A stretch of DNA of 57,231 nucleotides from Bacillota bacterium (GTDB lineage Bacteria > Bacillota > Clostridia > Christensenellales > SZUA-584). Of this stretch, positions 34,357-42,792 are shown one piece after another; the stretch's first letter is position 1; the number at the start of each line of letters is the position of its first letter. The DNA is taken from NCBI GenBank assembly GCA_023390815.1, contig JAEWCC010000039.1, positions 1-57,231 of the forward strand, written 5' to 3'. The translations under genes and the position numbers were made by a program. Below the pieces are notes generated by a model, which did no database searches, had not been told where the DNA came from, and saw nothing but the letters and a program-made list of their open reading frames with translations.

Positions 34357-35712
34357 GTGAGAGGTATTGTAAACACGACATTGGCGGTTTCCACTGTAGA
34401 AACGCCAACCATCGCAGCCGCAAGCGGACAGGAAATGCGATCGGAAACGGGAACGAACGCAGCGCAGGGCATGGAGAGCAGCTTTAAGAAGAAGCTGCAG
34501 GATTGTCAGGCGATGATGGGCCCGGGCCCGCAGACAGCCGCCCAAGGCAGCACACCCATTACGGAAGACGGCGTGCAGAGCGATCCCAATCAGACGGTTT
34601 CGGGGATCGGAAGCATACTCGAAGGATTCGGAGTGCCGGTCATTCCGTCGGGCGAACCCCAGACGACAGCGAATGCGGCAGGCGCGGTCCCGGTACCGGC
34701 GGACGGTACGGTAAACGCAGCGCAGGCGGCAGACGGGCAGGCGGATGGAACGCCCGGACAAATTGCAGGGACGCAAAACACTACGGCCGGACAAAGTCCG
34801 GTATTAACGCAGGATGAGATATTAAAGACCGTCGGCGCGTATCTGGACGAGGCAGCGGAAGCCGGGACCACAAAACCGGGATCGCAGGTTCAGGCGTCGC
34901 AGACGGCGGCATCTGCTGCAGAGTCGAAAGTCCCGGCACAGATGCAAGCCCCGGCAGAGCAGGCGGTACCGGCTAGCATGCCAGCCGTTGGCACGGCAAA
35001 CCCGAAGGCAGAAGCGCGCAGTGAAGGTCGTGCCGAAGCAAATGCCCAGCCAAATGAGGCGGCAGTCGAAGCTACGGCAAAGCCCGCGGCGGAGAACGCC
35101 AGCAGCCTGGCCCCGGCTGAAAAGCCGGACAAGGCCATGAAGGCGGACGCGCCGGACAAGGCGGCGCAGCCGGTGAACACGAACGCGGCGGCGGAAACGC
35201 CCAAAGCCCCGGTGACGCAGGAAGCGGCTCCGGCGGCTCCGGCGGAACCCAAAGCCAATGAGACGTCGCTGTACGCCAAAGAGAACGTGCTACGCATTGT
35301 GGACAAGGTGAGCACACACGCAGCGGAAGGCAAGTACGACTTCGATGTGGAGCTGAAGCCCGACTTTATGGGTAAGGTGAGCATCAAGGTGACGATGCAA
35401 GGTGACAGCATCCGTATGCAGATCAAGACGGACGACATGGCCGTGAAGGGGATGCTGACCGATCAGACCACATCGCTGGTGAGCGCGCTCAAGGACAAGG
35501 GCATCACACTGACGAATGTGGACGTATCGTACGAGAATCAGACGTCGCTGGGCGGACAACCACAGCAGCCCTTTGAACGGGGCGATGGCGGCAGCGGACG
35601 GCAGAGCGGATTGTACTACGCCACGCAGGCCGAGACGACGGGCTATGAACCGGCGGCGGAAAACTACGGCGGCTATTACGTCGGCAACAGCTCGGTCGAA
35701 TTTCTTGCGTAA
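34357..35712 (+). CDS. fliK: Flagellar hook-length control protein FliK
   Basis: FliK measures hook length and triggers the FlhB switch. The product of about 451 residues has a long Ala/Pro/Thr/Gln-rich N-terminal part typical of the molecular ruler. The conserved C-terminal domain (about 315-400) has the family core VELKPDFMGKVSIKVTMQGD and IRMQIKTDDMAVKGML. A Gly/Gln-rich tail follows. The start is uncertain. GTG at 34357 is only 3 bases from GGAGG, so a slightly later, non-standard start such as ATT at 34366 cannot be excluded. It is followed by flgD. Confidence 0.9.
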   Translation: MRGIVNTTLAVSTVETPTIAAASGQEMRSETGTNAAQGMESSFKKKLQDCQAMMGPGPQTAAQGSTPITEDGVQSDPNQTVSGIGSILEGFGVPVIPSGEPQTTANAAGAVPVPADGTVNAAQAADGQADGTPGQIAGTQNTTAGQSPVLTQDEILKTVGAYLDEAAEAGTTKPGSQVQASQTAASAAESKVPAQMQAPAEQAVPASMPAVGTANPKAEARSEGRAEANAQPNEAAVEATAKPAAENASSLAPAEKPDKAMKADAPDKAAQPVNTNAAAETPKAPVTQEAAPAAPAEPKANETSLYAKENVLRIVDKVSTHAAEGKYDFDVELKPDFMGKVSIKVTMQGDSIRMQIKTDDMAVKGMLTDQTTSLVSALKDKGITLTNVDVSYENQTSLGGQPQQPFERGDGGSGRQSGLYYATQAETTGYEPAAENYGGYYVGNSSVEFLA

Positions 35713-35723
35713 GAGGTAACACA

Positions 35724-36386
35724 GTGAGTACGGAATCAGTAACCGCGTCCGCGTTGCGGACGCTCGAAGATTACCAAAAAAGCACTGAGAAGACACGGTC
35801 CACCGGCTCGGACCTCGACGTCGACGATTTTCTCAAGCTTTTCGTCGCACAGATGTCCAGTCAGGACCCGCTCAGCGGCAGCTCAGGCAGCGGCGGCGGC
35901 GGCATGGATTACCTCTCGCAGCTCGCGCAGCTTACGATGCTTAAGCAGATCTCCGCGCTGAATGACTCACTTGCAACGAATCAGGCGTACAGCATGATCG
36001 GCAAGTACGTCTACATCGGAGACGGCTCCACTGACAGCGCCGACTTAATCGTCGGCAAGGTGGACGGCGTGATCAACGAAGGCGGCGTCAGCCGCGTGAT
36101 GGTCGGCGGGGAAACCTACGACCTCTCGGAGATTTACGCAGTGGTGGACGGCAGCTCCGCAGCGACGGACGATGAGGTGTTAAAGAGCGCCGATCTGATC
36201 GGCAAGACCGTCACCGCGAAGGTGAAGGACAGCGCCGGCGTGGAGAGCACGGTGTCCGGCAAGGTGGAGAAGATTCTCGTGAAGGATGGCTCGATCTATC
36301 TCGTTATCGGCGATAAGAACGTCCCGCTTACGAGTATCACAGAGATCGCCGAGACGGCGCCTTCTGCCACCACAACTACGAATTAG
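35724..36386 (+). CDS. flgD: Flagellar hook assembly protein FlgD (hook cap)
   Basis: FlgD is the scaffold at the tip of the growing hook. The 220-residue product has the N-terminal signature DVDDFLKLFVAQMSSQDPLS (about 32-51), then YLSQLAQLTMLKQI, and a C-terminal beta-rich domain (VGKVDGVINEGGVSRVMVGG) with a charged, repeat-like end. The start is GTG behind AAGAGGTAA. It lies 11 bases after fliK and 22 before flgE, in canonical order. Confidence 0.93.
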   Translation: MSTESVTASALRTLEDYQKSTEKTRSTGSDLDVDDFLKLFVAQMSSQDPLSGSSGSGGGGMDYLSQLAQLTMLKQISALNDSLATNQAYSMIGKYVYIGDGSTDSADLIVGKVDGVINEGGVSRVMVGGETYDLSEIYAVVDGSSAATDDEVLKSADLIGKTVTAKVKDSAGVESTVSGKVEKILVKDGSIYLVIGDKNVPLTSITEIAETAPSATTTTN

Positions 36387-36408
36387 TATTTTTGGAGGAT
36401 AAACCACT

Positions 36409-37284
36409 ATGATGCGTTCATTGTACTCCGGCGTGACCGGATTGCGCTCCCATCAGACCAAGATGGATGTAATCGGCAACAACATTTCCAACGTCAATAC
36501 GGTGGGCTTTAAGGCCAGCCGCGTGATATTTCAGGACATATACAGTCAGACGGTAGCCCCGGCTTCCGCGGCGACCGCAAACACCGGCGGCACGAACCCG
36601 CAGCAGATCGGCCTCGGCGTGCAGCTCGGCACGATCGACGTGCTGGATACCGAGTCGTCCTCGCAGTACACCGGTAACACGCTGGATCTCGCGATCGATG
36701 GCGACGGCTATTTCGTCATACAGGACGGCGGCTCGTATACCTATACGCGCGCGGGCAACTTCTACACAGACTCGCAGAATTACCTCGTGGACTCCAACGG
36801 TAACTACGTTTCCGGATACGAGGTGGATACCGCAGGCAAACTGGTATATCGTGATGCTAGCAATGCGATCTGCGCTTCGACGGATGCCGGCGCGCACCTG
36901 ACAATGCAGCGTATCTTCGTCGATCCGGACTATTATGACGTTTCGATCAGCGCGAACGGCCAGGTGGTCGGCCTCGACGAGATTACGAGCAAAAGCACGG
37001 TGCTGGGGCAGCTCGTGCTGGCGACGTTCTCCAACCCGAACGGCCTCGAGAAGACGGGCGAGAACGCGTACCGCATGACGGTCAACTCGGGCGATCCCGT
37101 GTACAACACGCCCGGCCTCGGCGGCACCGGCTCGCTGAACCCCGGTTCGCTGGAAATGTCCAACGTCGATCTGACCGCACAATTTGCGGACATGATCGTG
37201 ACGCAAAGAGGCTTCCAGGCCAACTCCCGTATCATCACGACGACTGACGAGATGCTTGAAGAGCTTGTCAACATGGTGAGATAA
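36409..37284 (+). CDS. flgE: Flagellar hook protein FlgE
   Basis: FlgE forms the flexible hook. The 291-residue product has DVIGNNISNVNTVGFKASRV (about 20-39), the middle motif LDLAIDGDGYFVIQDGGSYT (about 94-113), and the C-terminal NPGSLEMSNVDLTAQFADMI followed by VTQRGFQANSRIITTTDEML. It is short compared with the hook protein of enterics but normal for Gram-positive bacteria. Two adjacent ATGs (36409, 36412) follow TTGGAGGAT. A stable hairpin separates it from flbD. Confidence 0.93.
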   Translation: MMRSLYSGVTGLRSHQTKMDVIGNNISNVNTVGFKASRVIFQDIYSQTVAPASAATANTGGTNPQQIGLGVQLGTIDVLDTESSSQYTGNTLDLAIDGDGYFVIQDGGSYTYTRAGNFYTDSQNYLVDSNGNYVSGYEVDTAGKLVYRDASNAICASTDAGAHLTMQRIFVDPDYYDVSISANGQVVGLDEITSKSTVLGQLVLATFSNPNGLEKTGENAYRMTVNSGDPVYNTPGLGGTGSLNPGSLEMSNVDLTAQFADMIVTQRGFQANSRIITTTDEMLEELVNMVR

Positions 37285-37292
37285 AAAGGCAG

Positions 37293-37317
37293 CGGGGAGG
37301 GCGCAAAGCTCTCCCCG
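37293..37317 (+). promoter_or_regulatory. Strong hairpin between flgE and flbD
   Basis: CGGGGAGGGC and GCTCTCCCCG form a 10-bp stem (one G/T pair) with loop GCAAA. No run of T follows, so it is not a typical terminator. In the mRNA it could protect the upstream flgE message from exonucleases or separate expression of flgE from the stator genes. Confidence 0.65.
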
Positions 37318-37344
37318 ACATTTCTATTATTGGAGGGCGATGTC

Positions 37345-37551
37345 TTGATAAGTGTACACCGTCTAAACAACGACGAATTCCTCGTCAACTGCGACCTGAT
37401 CGAATTCGTGGAGGAAACGCCGGATACGGTCATCTCCATGACGTCGGGCAGGAAGCTGGTTGTATCGGAAAGCTGCGATGAGATCAAGAAGCTGATCATC
37501 AATTATAAACGCCAAATATTCTGCGCATTTATTGAGCAGCAAAAAGGCTAA
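37345..37551 (+). CDS. flbD: Flagellar FlbD family protein
   Basis: The 68-residue product is a small protein of the FlbD family (unrelated to the Caulobacter regulator). It has ISVHRLNNDEFLVNCDLIEF (about 2-21) followed by VEETPDTVISMTSGRKLVV. Its biochemical role is unknown; it regularly lies between flgE and motA in Firmicutes. I chose TTG at 37345, 8 bases after GGAGG. An earlier in-frame TTG (37330) would overlap the ribosome site. Confidence 0.9.
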   Translation: MISVHRLNNDEFLVNCDLIEFVEETPDTVISMTSGRKLVVSESCDEIKKLIINYKRQIFCAFIEQQKG

Positions 37552-37566
37552 CCGAGGTGTAAAGCA

Positions 37567-38367
37567 TTGGATCTGACTACCATTATCGGCTTTCTGACAG
37601 GGGCTATTTGTATTGTAGTTTCCATAATGATGGCAGGGTCGCTGGAGGCCTTCTGGGATATTCCGTCCGTGTTTATTGTGCTGGGCGGAACGATTGCATC
37701 TACCATCATTTCTTATCGTGGAAAAGCGCTTAAAAATTTGAAGACGATCTATACGAAGGCCTTTAAAAAAGCTGAAATTGATCTCAATAAGGATATTGAG
37801 CTGATCATCAGCATTGCCAACGTCGCGCGGCGCGAGGGATTGCTTGCGCTGGAGGATACGATGTCGGACGTGGATAATCCCTTTTTAAAGAAGGGAATCA
37901 TGCTGATTGTAGACGGCACGGATACGGAATTGATCAAAAACATTCTGGAGACAGAGGTTTACTTCATACAGTCCCGGCATTCGGAAGGACAGGCGATGAT
38001 CAACAGTATGGCGGCCTATGCGCCCGCATACGGTATGATCGGTACGCTGATCGGCCTGATCCTGATGCTCAAGAACCTGGACGACTCGTCCGCACTGGGG
38101 CCGGGCATGGCCACGGCGCTGGTCACGACTTTTTACGGCGTTGTGCTTGCGAACCTGATCTTTACGCCGATTTCCAAGAAGCTCAAAGCGCAGAGCGATC
38201 TGGAAGCGCTGCAGAAGGAACTTTATATCGAGGGGCTGCTTTCTATCCAGGAAGGCGAGAACCCGCGCATTATCCGCGATAAACTGAGCGCGTTCCTCGC
38301 GCGGCGCGAGTTGAACGCGGGCAAGCCCAAGGAAACGGAGACGAACCCCGAAGTCAAGGAGATATGA
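37567..38367 (+). CDS. motA: Flagellar motor stator protein MotA
   Basis: MotA and MotB form the ion-driven stator. The 266-residue product has four membrane helices (about 4-24, 34-52, 145-167, 180-202). It carries the family motifs FWDIPSVFIVLGGTIASTII, MINSMAAYAPAYGMIGTLIG and TFYGVVLANLIFTPIS. Start is TTG with AGGTG upstream. The stop lies 1 base before motB. It is the only stator pair in the window. Confidence 0.95.
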   Translation: MDLTTIIGFLTGAICIVVSIMMAGSLEAFWDIPSVFIVLGGTIASTIISYRGKALKNLKTIYTKAFKKAEIDLNKDIELIISIANVARREGLLALEDTMSDVDNPFLKKGIMLIVDGTDTELIKNILETEVYFIQSRHSEGQAMINSMAAYAPAYGMIGTLIGLILMLKNLDDSSALGPGMATALVTTFYGVVLANLIFTPISKKLKAQSDLEALQKELYIEGLLSIQEGENPRIIRDKLSAFLARRELNAGKPKETETNPEVKEI

Positions 38368-38368
38368 G

Positions 38369-39163
38369 ATGAGAGACAGGAAAAAGCCCGAGGAACCGCA
38401 GGAGGAAGGCTCGCCGGCCTGGATGAACACGTACGGCGATATGGTTACGCTGGTACTTACCTTCTTCGTGCTGCTTTTTTCTTTCTCCACGATCGACAAC
38501 AACAAATGGGAAGAGATCGTTCAGTCCATGTCGGGCATGTCGATTGTCGCGATACCGGCGCTGGACCCTAATGCGACGGAGGTTCCGCCCGAGGGAGACA
38601 CCAGACGGTTTATCATCACCGAGTCCACTCCGCGGCCTTCTGAGAGTGCGGAAGAGACGCCGGACGCCGGGAATGTCAGCATGACACAGCAGCGTTTTGA
38701 CGAATTGTATGAAAAAATAAAAAATCATATTGAAGCGAATAATTTGGGGTATATATTAAATGTCGAATATACGGACGATTATACGATACTGCTACGAATG
38801 TCCGATTCGGCATTCTTCGACCCTGGGAGCGCTGATCTCGATGAGAGTTCTAAAGAGGCCATCAGTACGGTAGCATCTATACTCGTAGAATATACGGATT
38901 ATATGCGGCTGATTCATATCGAGGGGTATACAGACAATGTCCCGATACACGATTCCAAGTATGCTGATAACTGGGATTTGTCCTATGGCAGGGCAAACAT
39001 GGTGCGGGAATTCTTAATGGACTATACCGATCTTGAACCGTCTCTGCTGGCTGTAACCGCCTATGGCGAGTATCACCCGATCGCCAGCAACGATACCCCG
39101 GAAGGGCGGGCCCAGAACCGGCGCGTGGATTTCGTAATCGAAAGTATTTTGAAGGATGAATAG
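38369..39163 (+). CDS. motB: Flagellar motor stator protein MotB
   Basis: MotB anchors the stator to peptidoglycan and carries the ion-binding aspartate. The 264-residue product has one membrane helix with D24 in MNTYGDMVTLVLTFFVLLFS. A Pro/Thr-rich linker holding the plug region follows. The OmpA-like peptidoglycan domain (about 135-260) has HIEGYTDNVPIHDSKYADNW and LSYGRANMVREFL. The membrane sequence resembles MotS-type as much as MotB-type stators, so proton versus sodium use cannot be decided. The next gene, fliL, also belongs to the stator system. Confidence 0.94.
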   Translation: MRDRKKPEEPQEEGSPAWMNTYGDMVTLVLTFFVLLFSFSTIDNNKWEEIVQSMSGMSIVAIPALDPNATEVPPEGDTRRFIITESTPRPSESAEETPDAGNVSMTQQRFDELYEKIKNHIEANNLGYILNVEYTDDYTILLRMSDSAFFDPGSADLDESSKEAISTVASILVEYTDYMRLIHIEGYTDNVPIHDSKYADNWDLSYGRANMVREFLMDYTDLEPSLLAVTAYGEYHPIASNDTPEGRAQNRRVDFVIESILKDE

Positions 39164-39177
39164 AGGCGAGTGCAGCT

Positions 39178-39585
39178 ATGAAGAAAAAACTGATCATCAT
39201 CATACTAGCCGTTGTCATCATCGCGGCGGCATGCCTGTACTTTTTTGTATTGAAGAAGGCGCCGGAAAAAGAATACAGCACATATTCGCCGGGCGATTAT
39301 TTTGTGACCAATATCAAGGACAGCGCGAGCCTTGTTAAAACGACAATCGTGTTGGAGATTTACACATATCCGGGTGATTTGGAGAAAACCACGGAGTATC
39401 TGACGGAAAACAACCCGGTCATCCGGGATATCATCGTGTTTACGTTGCGTTCCAAGACAGAGGCAGAGTTGCGATCGCAGGATATCGACAAAACGCTGCG
39501 GCAGGAGATCGTACAGCGCATCAACGAGCAGATGGGTATCAATTATATTACGACAGTCTATTTCAACGATTACGTGATACAGTAA
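39178..39585 (+). CDS. fliL: Flagellar basal body-associated protein FliL
   Basis: FliL is a single-pass membrane protein that surrounds and supports the stator. The 135-residue product has an N-terminal helix (about 4-24, KLIIIILAVVIIAAACLYFF) and an SPFH/stomatin-like outer domain ending RQEIVQRINEQMGINYITTV, then YFNDYVIQ, as the family does. An AGGCGAG-type site lies upstream. It is followed by fliM after 18 bases. Confidence 0.9.
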   Translation: MKKKLIIIILAVVIIAAACLYFFVLKKAPEKEYSTYSPGDYFVTNIKDSASLVKTTIVLEIYTYPGDLEKTTEYLTENNPVIRDIIVFTLRSKTEAELRSQDIDKTLRQEIVQRINEQMGINYITTVYFNDYVIQ

Positions 39586-39603
39586 CAAAGCAGCAGGAGT
39601 GCC

Positions 39604-40614
39604 ATGTCGAATATATTGTCGCAAAACGAAATAGATGAGCTGCTGAGCGCACTCGCGTCCGGGCAGGATACCCCGGCCGAGGAGATGACCGAGGACGAGT
39701 CCAAGCTCATCCGATCCTACGATTTCAGGACGGCCAACAAGTTCTCGAAGGATCAGATGCGTACGCTGCACTTTATCTACGACACCTTCGCAAGCCGCCT
39801 TTCGACGTACCTTTCGGGTACGCTGCGGGCGATCTGCGAGGTGGACGTGATATCGATCGAAGAGCAGACGTTTTCGGAACTGACCAACTCGATGCCCTCG
39901 CCCGTCATCGTTTCGATCATCAGCATGCCGCCGCTTGCAGGCTCGGTGTTATTTGAGATTACGCCGGTGATCGCCTACGAAATCATCAGCCGATTACTGG
40001 GTGGAACAGGCCAGTTTGAAAATACGGATAAGGCATTCACCGAGATTGAACTGTCCATTATGGAACGCGTGATCCGCAAGATGCTTTCGCTGATGAACGA
40101 GTCGTGGGAAAAGATCAATAAAGTCAGCGCGGCGCTGGAGCGGGTAGAAACCAGCTCCCAATACGTGCAGATTGTCAATGCCAACGAACCCATTGCGATC
40201 ATCACGCTCAACGTCCGGATCGGGGAAATCTCGGATATCATCAACCTTTGCATCCCGCACGTGGCGGTGCAGCCGGTTGCGAAGAAACTCGTGATGAAGA
40301 CATGGTACGCGGATAGCGGGATTATGAAATCAACAGAGGAACGCGACGACTTTGAAGCGCGGCTCTCGGGCATATATTTGAATCTTTTTGCGGTGTTTAA
40401 TACAACGCCCGCGACGATTGGCGATGTGCTGAATACCAAGGTGGGCGACGTGTTGCAGCTCGACCATAACATCAACCGTCCGGTTACCGTGCGGGTGGAC
40501 CACATACCAAAGTTTAAGGGAGCGGTAGGAGTGCAGGATTCCAACTATGCGGTTCGGATCATCGAGATACTGAAGGAGGAAGCGGACAATGAATACCGGG
40601 ACCTATACGAGTAA
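39604..40614 (+). CDS. fliM: Flagellar motor switch protein FliM
   Basis: FliM is the C-ring protein that receives CheY-P. The 336-residue product has the N-terminal CheY-binding motif LSQNEIDELLSAL (about 5-17), the CheC-like middle domain (about 45-245) and a C-terminal SpoA domain (about 255-330). The last 26 bases overlap the start of fliY. An AGCAGGAG site lies upstream. Length is typical. Confidence 0.95.
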   Translation: MSNILSQNEIDELLSALASGQDTPAEEMTEDESKLIRSYDFRTANKFSKDQMRTLHFIYDTFASRLSTYLSGTLRAICEVDVISIEEQTFSELTNSMPSPVIVSIISMPPLAGSVLFEITPVIAYEIISRLLGGTGQFENTDKAFTEIELSIMERVIRKMLSLMNESWEKINKVSAALERVETSSQYVQIVNANEPIAIITLNVRIGEISDIINLCIPHVAVQPVAKKLVMKTWYADSGIMKSTEERDDFEARLSGIYLNLFAVFNTTPATIGDVLNTKVGDVLQLDHNINRPVTVRVDHIPKFKGAVGVQDSNYAVRIIEILKEEADNEYRDLYE

Positions 40615-41659
40615 AGACAATTCAGACCCGGATAATATAATGGCGGGCGGCGTAATGCTCAGCGAGATTGAAAAGGATACGTTGGGTGAAGTTGCGAATA
40701 TCTGCATGGGTACGTGCGCGACGACGCTCTCTACACTGCTGGGTAAAAGGGTGACGATCACTACGCCCCGGGTGACGCTGTGCAAAGGAAGCGAATATCT
40801 GGACGGATATGAGAAACCCGTCGTTGCGACGGAGGTTTCCTATACACAAGGGCTTGACGGGCATAACGTTTTCCTGATTAAAAAAGACGACGCCCTTCTG
40901 ATTACAGGACTGCTGATGGGCGGCTTGCCGGAGGAAGAAACCGGAGATTTATACCTCAGCGCGATGAGCGAGGTAATGAACCAGATGGTGGGCTCCTCAT
41001 CGACTGCACTGGCGGATATTCTGCATGTGCATGTCAATATTTCGCCGCCGGTTACGAGCGAGTATTCGCGGGAGGACGAGGTATTTGAAAGCAAATACAG
41101 CGATCAGACGCTGATTCGTATCAGTTTCCGGATGGAAATCGAGGATCTGCTTGTCAGCAACATTATGCAGATTATGCCGGTTCCGTTCGGGAAAAAGCTG
41201 TCGGCATCGTTGATGGGCGAGGATGAACACGCGATGGTGAATGCGAAAATGCCTGTGAAACCGTCGGGAATGGAAGACTTTGAAAGGTCGATGCAAGGTA
41301 TGAGCGATCAGGGATTGAAAAAGAACGATGAGAAAAAGCCCATGGAGCTAAAAGCGGTTAAATTCCAGTCCTTCGGTGACAGTAAGGCGGAACAGATGGA
41401 TAAGGCAGCGCAACAGAATATTGACCTCATTATCGACGTTCCGCTGCAGGTGACCGTGGTACTGGGCAAGAGCCGAAAAAGTATTAAAGAAATATTGGAT
41501 ATGGGACTCGGATCGGTCATCGTGCTGGATAGGCTGGCCGGGGAAATGGTGGATGTGCTGGTGAACGGCAAGATATTCGCGCGCGGCGAGGTTGTGGTCA
41601 TCGACGACAACTACGGCGTGCGCATCACGGAAATGATGCCAGGGCAGATGAAGATGTAA
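40589..41659 (+). CDS. fliY: Flagellar motor switch phosphatase FliY
   Basis: FliY is a C-ring protein with CheY-P phosphatase activity found in Gram-positive bacteria. The 356-residue product has a CheC-like domain with two ExxN active-site motifs, E34-N37 (LGEVANICMG) and E128-N131 (SEVMNQMVG). A variable linker follows (about 215-265). The C-terminal FliN/SpoA domain (about 275-350) has KSIKEILDMGLGSVIVLDRL and GEVVVIDDNYGVRITEM. Both active sites look intact. It overlaps fliM by 26 bases and is the last gene of the flagellar locus, followed by a terminator. CheY is not in the window. Confidence 0.94.
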   Translation: MNTGTYTSKDNSDPDNIMAGGVMLSEIEKDTLGEVANICMGTCATTLSTLLGKRVTITTPRVTLCKGSEYLDGYEKPVVATEVSYTQGLDGHNVFLIKKDDALLITGLLMGGLPEEETGDLYLSAMSEVMNQMVGSSSTALADILHVHVNISPPVTSEYSREDEVFESKYSDQTLIRISFRMEIEDLLVSNIMQIMPVPFGKKLSASLMGEDEHAMVNAKMPVKPSGMEDFERSMQGMSDQGLKKNDEKKPMELKAVKFQSFGDSKAEQMDKAAQQNIDLIIDVPLQVTVVLGKSRKSIKEILDMGLGSVIVLDRLAGEMVDVLVNGKIFARGEVVVIDDNYGVRITEMMPGQMKM

Positions 41660-41676
41660 CGGTATTATGATATCTG

Positions 41677-41702
41677 GCTTCCGGTATACGGGAGCTTTTT
41701 TT
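41677..41702 (+). terminator. Rho-independent terminator at the end of the flagellar locus
   Basis: GCTTCCG and CGGGAGC form a 7-bp stem (one G/T pair) with a 5-base loop, followed by seven T. It starts 18 bases after the fliY stop. Confidence 0.85.
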
Positions 41703-41742
41703 ATGCTTGCTTCTCTGCTGGACTGGCTGCTGTGCCGTAATG

Positions 41743-41751
41743 TGATATAAT
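41743..41751 (+). promoter_or_regulatory. Extended -10 promoter before the DUF1697 gene
   Basis: TGA-TATAAT has a perfect -10 box with a TG one base upstream. No good -35 box is visible, as is common for extended -10 promoters. The start codon is 35 bases downstream. Confidence 0.6.
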
Positions 41752-41785
41752 GGTGTGACGGATAACCTGAAACAAGAGGTGCTTC

Positions 41786-42325
41786 ATGGAGAAATATATC
41801 GCGCTGCTGCGCGGCATCAATGTGGGCGGCAACAACATGATCCCGATGAAGGAACTCAAGGCGCTGTTCGAGCGAGAAGGCTTCGTCAACGTATCGACAT
41901 ACATCCAGAGCGGCAACGTGATATTCTCAAGCGCGCCGGAAAGCGCGGAATCGCTGCAACGGAGAATTGAGACGATGATCGAAACGCAATTCGGCTTCTT
42001 CGTACGGGTATGCGTGATCTCCGCGCGGGAGCTTGACGAGGCGATGGACCACGCGCCGGAATGGTGGAACGCGGACAAGGAAGCCAAGAACAACGCGATA
42101 TTTGTCATCCCACCCACCACTGCAGAGGACATCTACACGCAGGTGGGGGGACTTAAGCCGGAGTATGAGAAAGCGGCACACTTTGGCCGCGTGATTTTCT
42201 GGACCGCGCCACTTGAGACGTATTCGCGCACACGGCTGTCCAAGGTGGTCGGCACAAAGGTGTACGATTTTATCACCATCCGCAACGCCAACACTACAGT
42301 AAAGCTGCGCGAGCTGGCGAAGTGA
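41786..42325 (+). CDS. DUF1697 domain protein
   Basis: The 179-residue protein matches the DUF1697 family from end to end: YIALLRGINVGGNNMIPMKE (3-22), FVNVSTYIQSGNVIFSS (about 33-49), and the C-terminal YSRTRLSKVVGTKVYDFITI with RNANTTVKL. The family is widespread in bacteria and has no known enzymatic role. No signal peptide or membrane helix is seen. It has its own extended -10 promoter and AAGAGGTG ribosome site, so it is independent of the flagellar operon. Confidence 0.9.
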   Translation: MEKYIALLRGINVGGNNMIPMKELKALFEREGFVNVSTYIQSGNVIFSSAPESAESLQRRIETMIETQFGFFVRVCVISARELDEAMDHAPEWWNADKEAKNNAIFVIPPTTAEDIYTQVGGLKPEYEKAAHFGRVIFWTAPLETYSRTRLSKVVGTKVYDFITIRNANTTVKLRELAK

Positions 42326-42432
42326 AGAGCAAGGAATTAAACCGCCTGCCATGGTGCCATAAGCCCCCCTGTAGAGGTGGAAGCCGCCATCCATTCCGGG
42401 CAGATTAGTCAGACGGAAGGGTTTGTAATGTT

Positions 42433-42498
42433 AAACCCCTCAGTCCTTGCAGCGGATTTACAATCCGATCCCGGACAGCTCCCCTTTCAGGGGAGCCT
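42433..42498. repeat. Intergenic repeat family Q, copy 1
   Basis: The element reads ACCCCTCAGTCCTTGC, an inverted repeat around CGGATT..AATCCG, then CGGACAGCTCCCC and GGGGAGCC. Copies are at 45,532, 48,131 and 52,846. It lies in the 467-base gap before the cysteine-ladder gene, which otherwise holds only that gene's promoter region. Confidence 0.65.
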
Positions 42499-42711
42499 TT
42501 ATACATTGGCGATTCAGTTTACTTTCCAAAATCGATCACCTATTTTCGTGTATTACTGAAAGATCATTCGTTTCCCGTATAGTACTAATGATGCCGAAAT
42601 CTCAGGCGTTAAAGCCGCTTTTCAGTGGTGTTTTTTGTTTTTGCCGATTGTGTTTCCATTCAGCGGATTTGCGTACGGAGAATTTACCACACCAATTCAT
42701 TCCAACCGGGG

Positions 42712-42759
42712 TTGACGAAATCGTAATACAGTTGTAACATTTGTAACAGTTGAGTAACA
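42712..42759 (+). promoter_or_regulatory. Promoter with GTAACA repeats before the cysteine-ladder gene
   Basis: TTGACG (42712-42717) and TAACAT (42735-42740) are 17 bases apart. GTAACA recurs at 42734, 42743 and 42754, and a related GTAATACA lies at 42723. The offsets are 11, 9 and 11 bases, that is, on one face of the helix. Direct repeats over and after the -10 box suggest an operator for a repressor, or an activator site for a downstream alternative promoter (TTGACG at 42763). Confidence 0.5.
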
Positions 42760-42792
42760 TACTTGACGAATACACGAACGGAGGTTTCAGGA

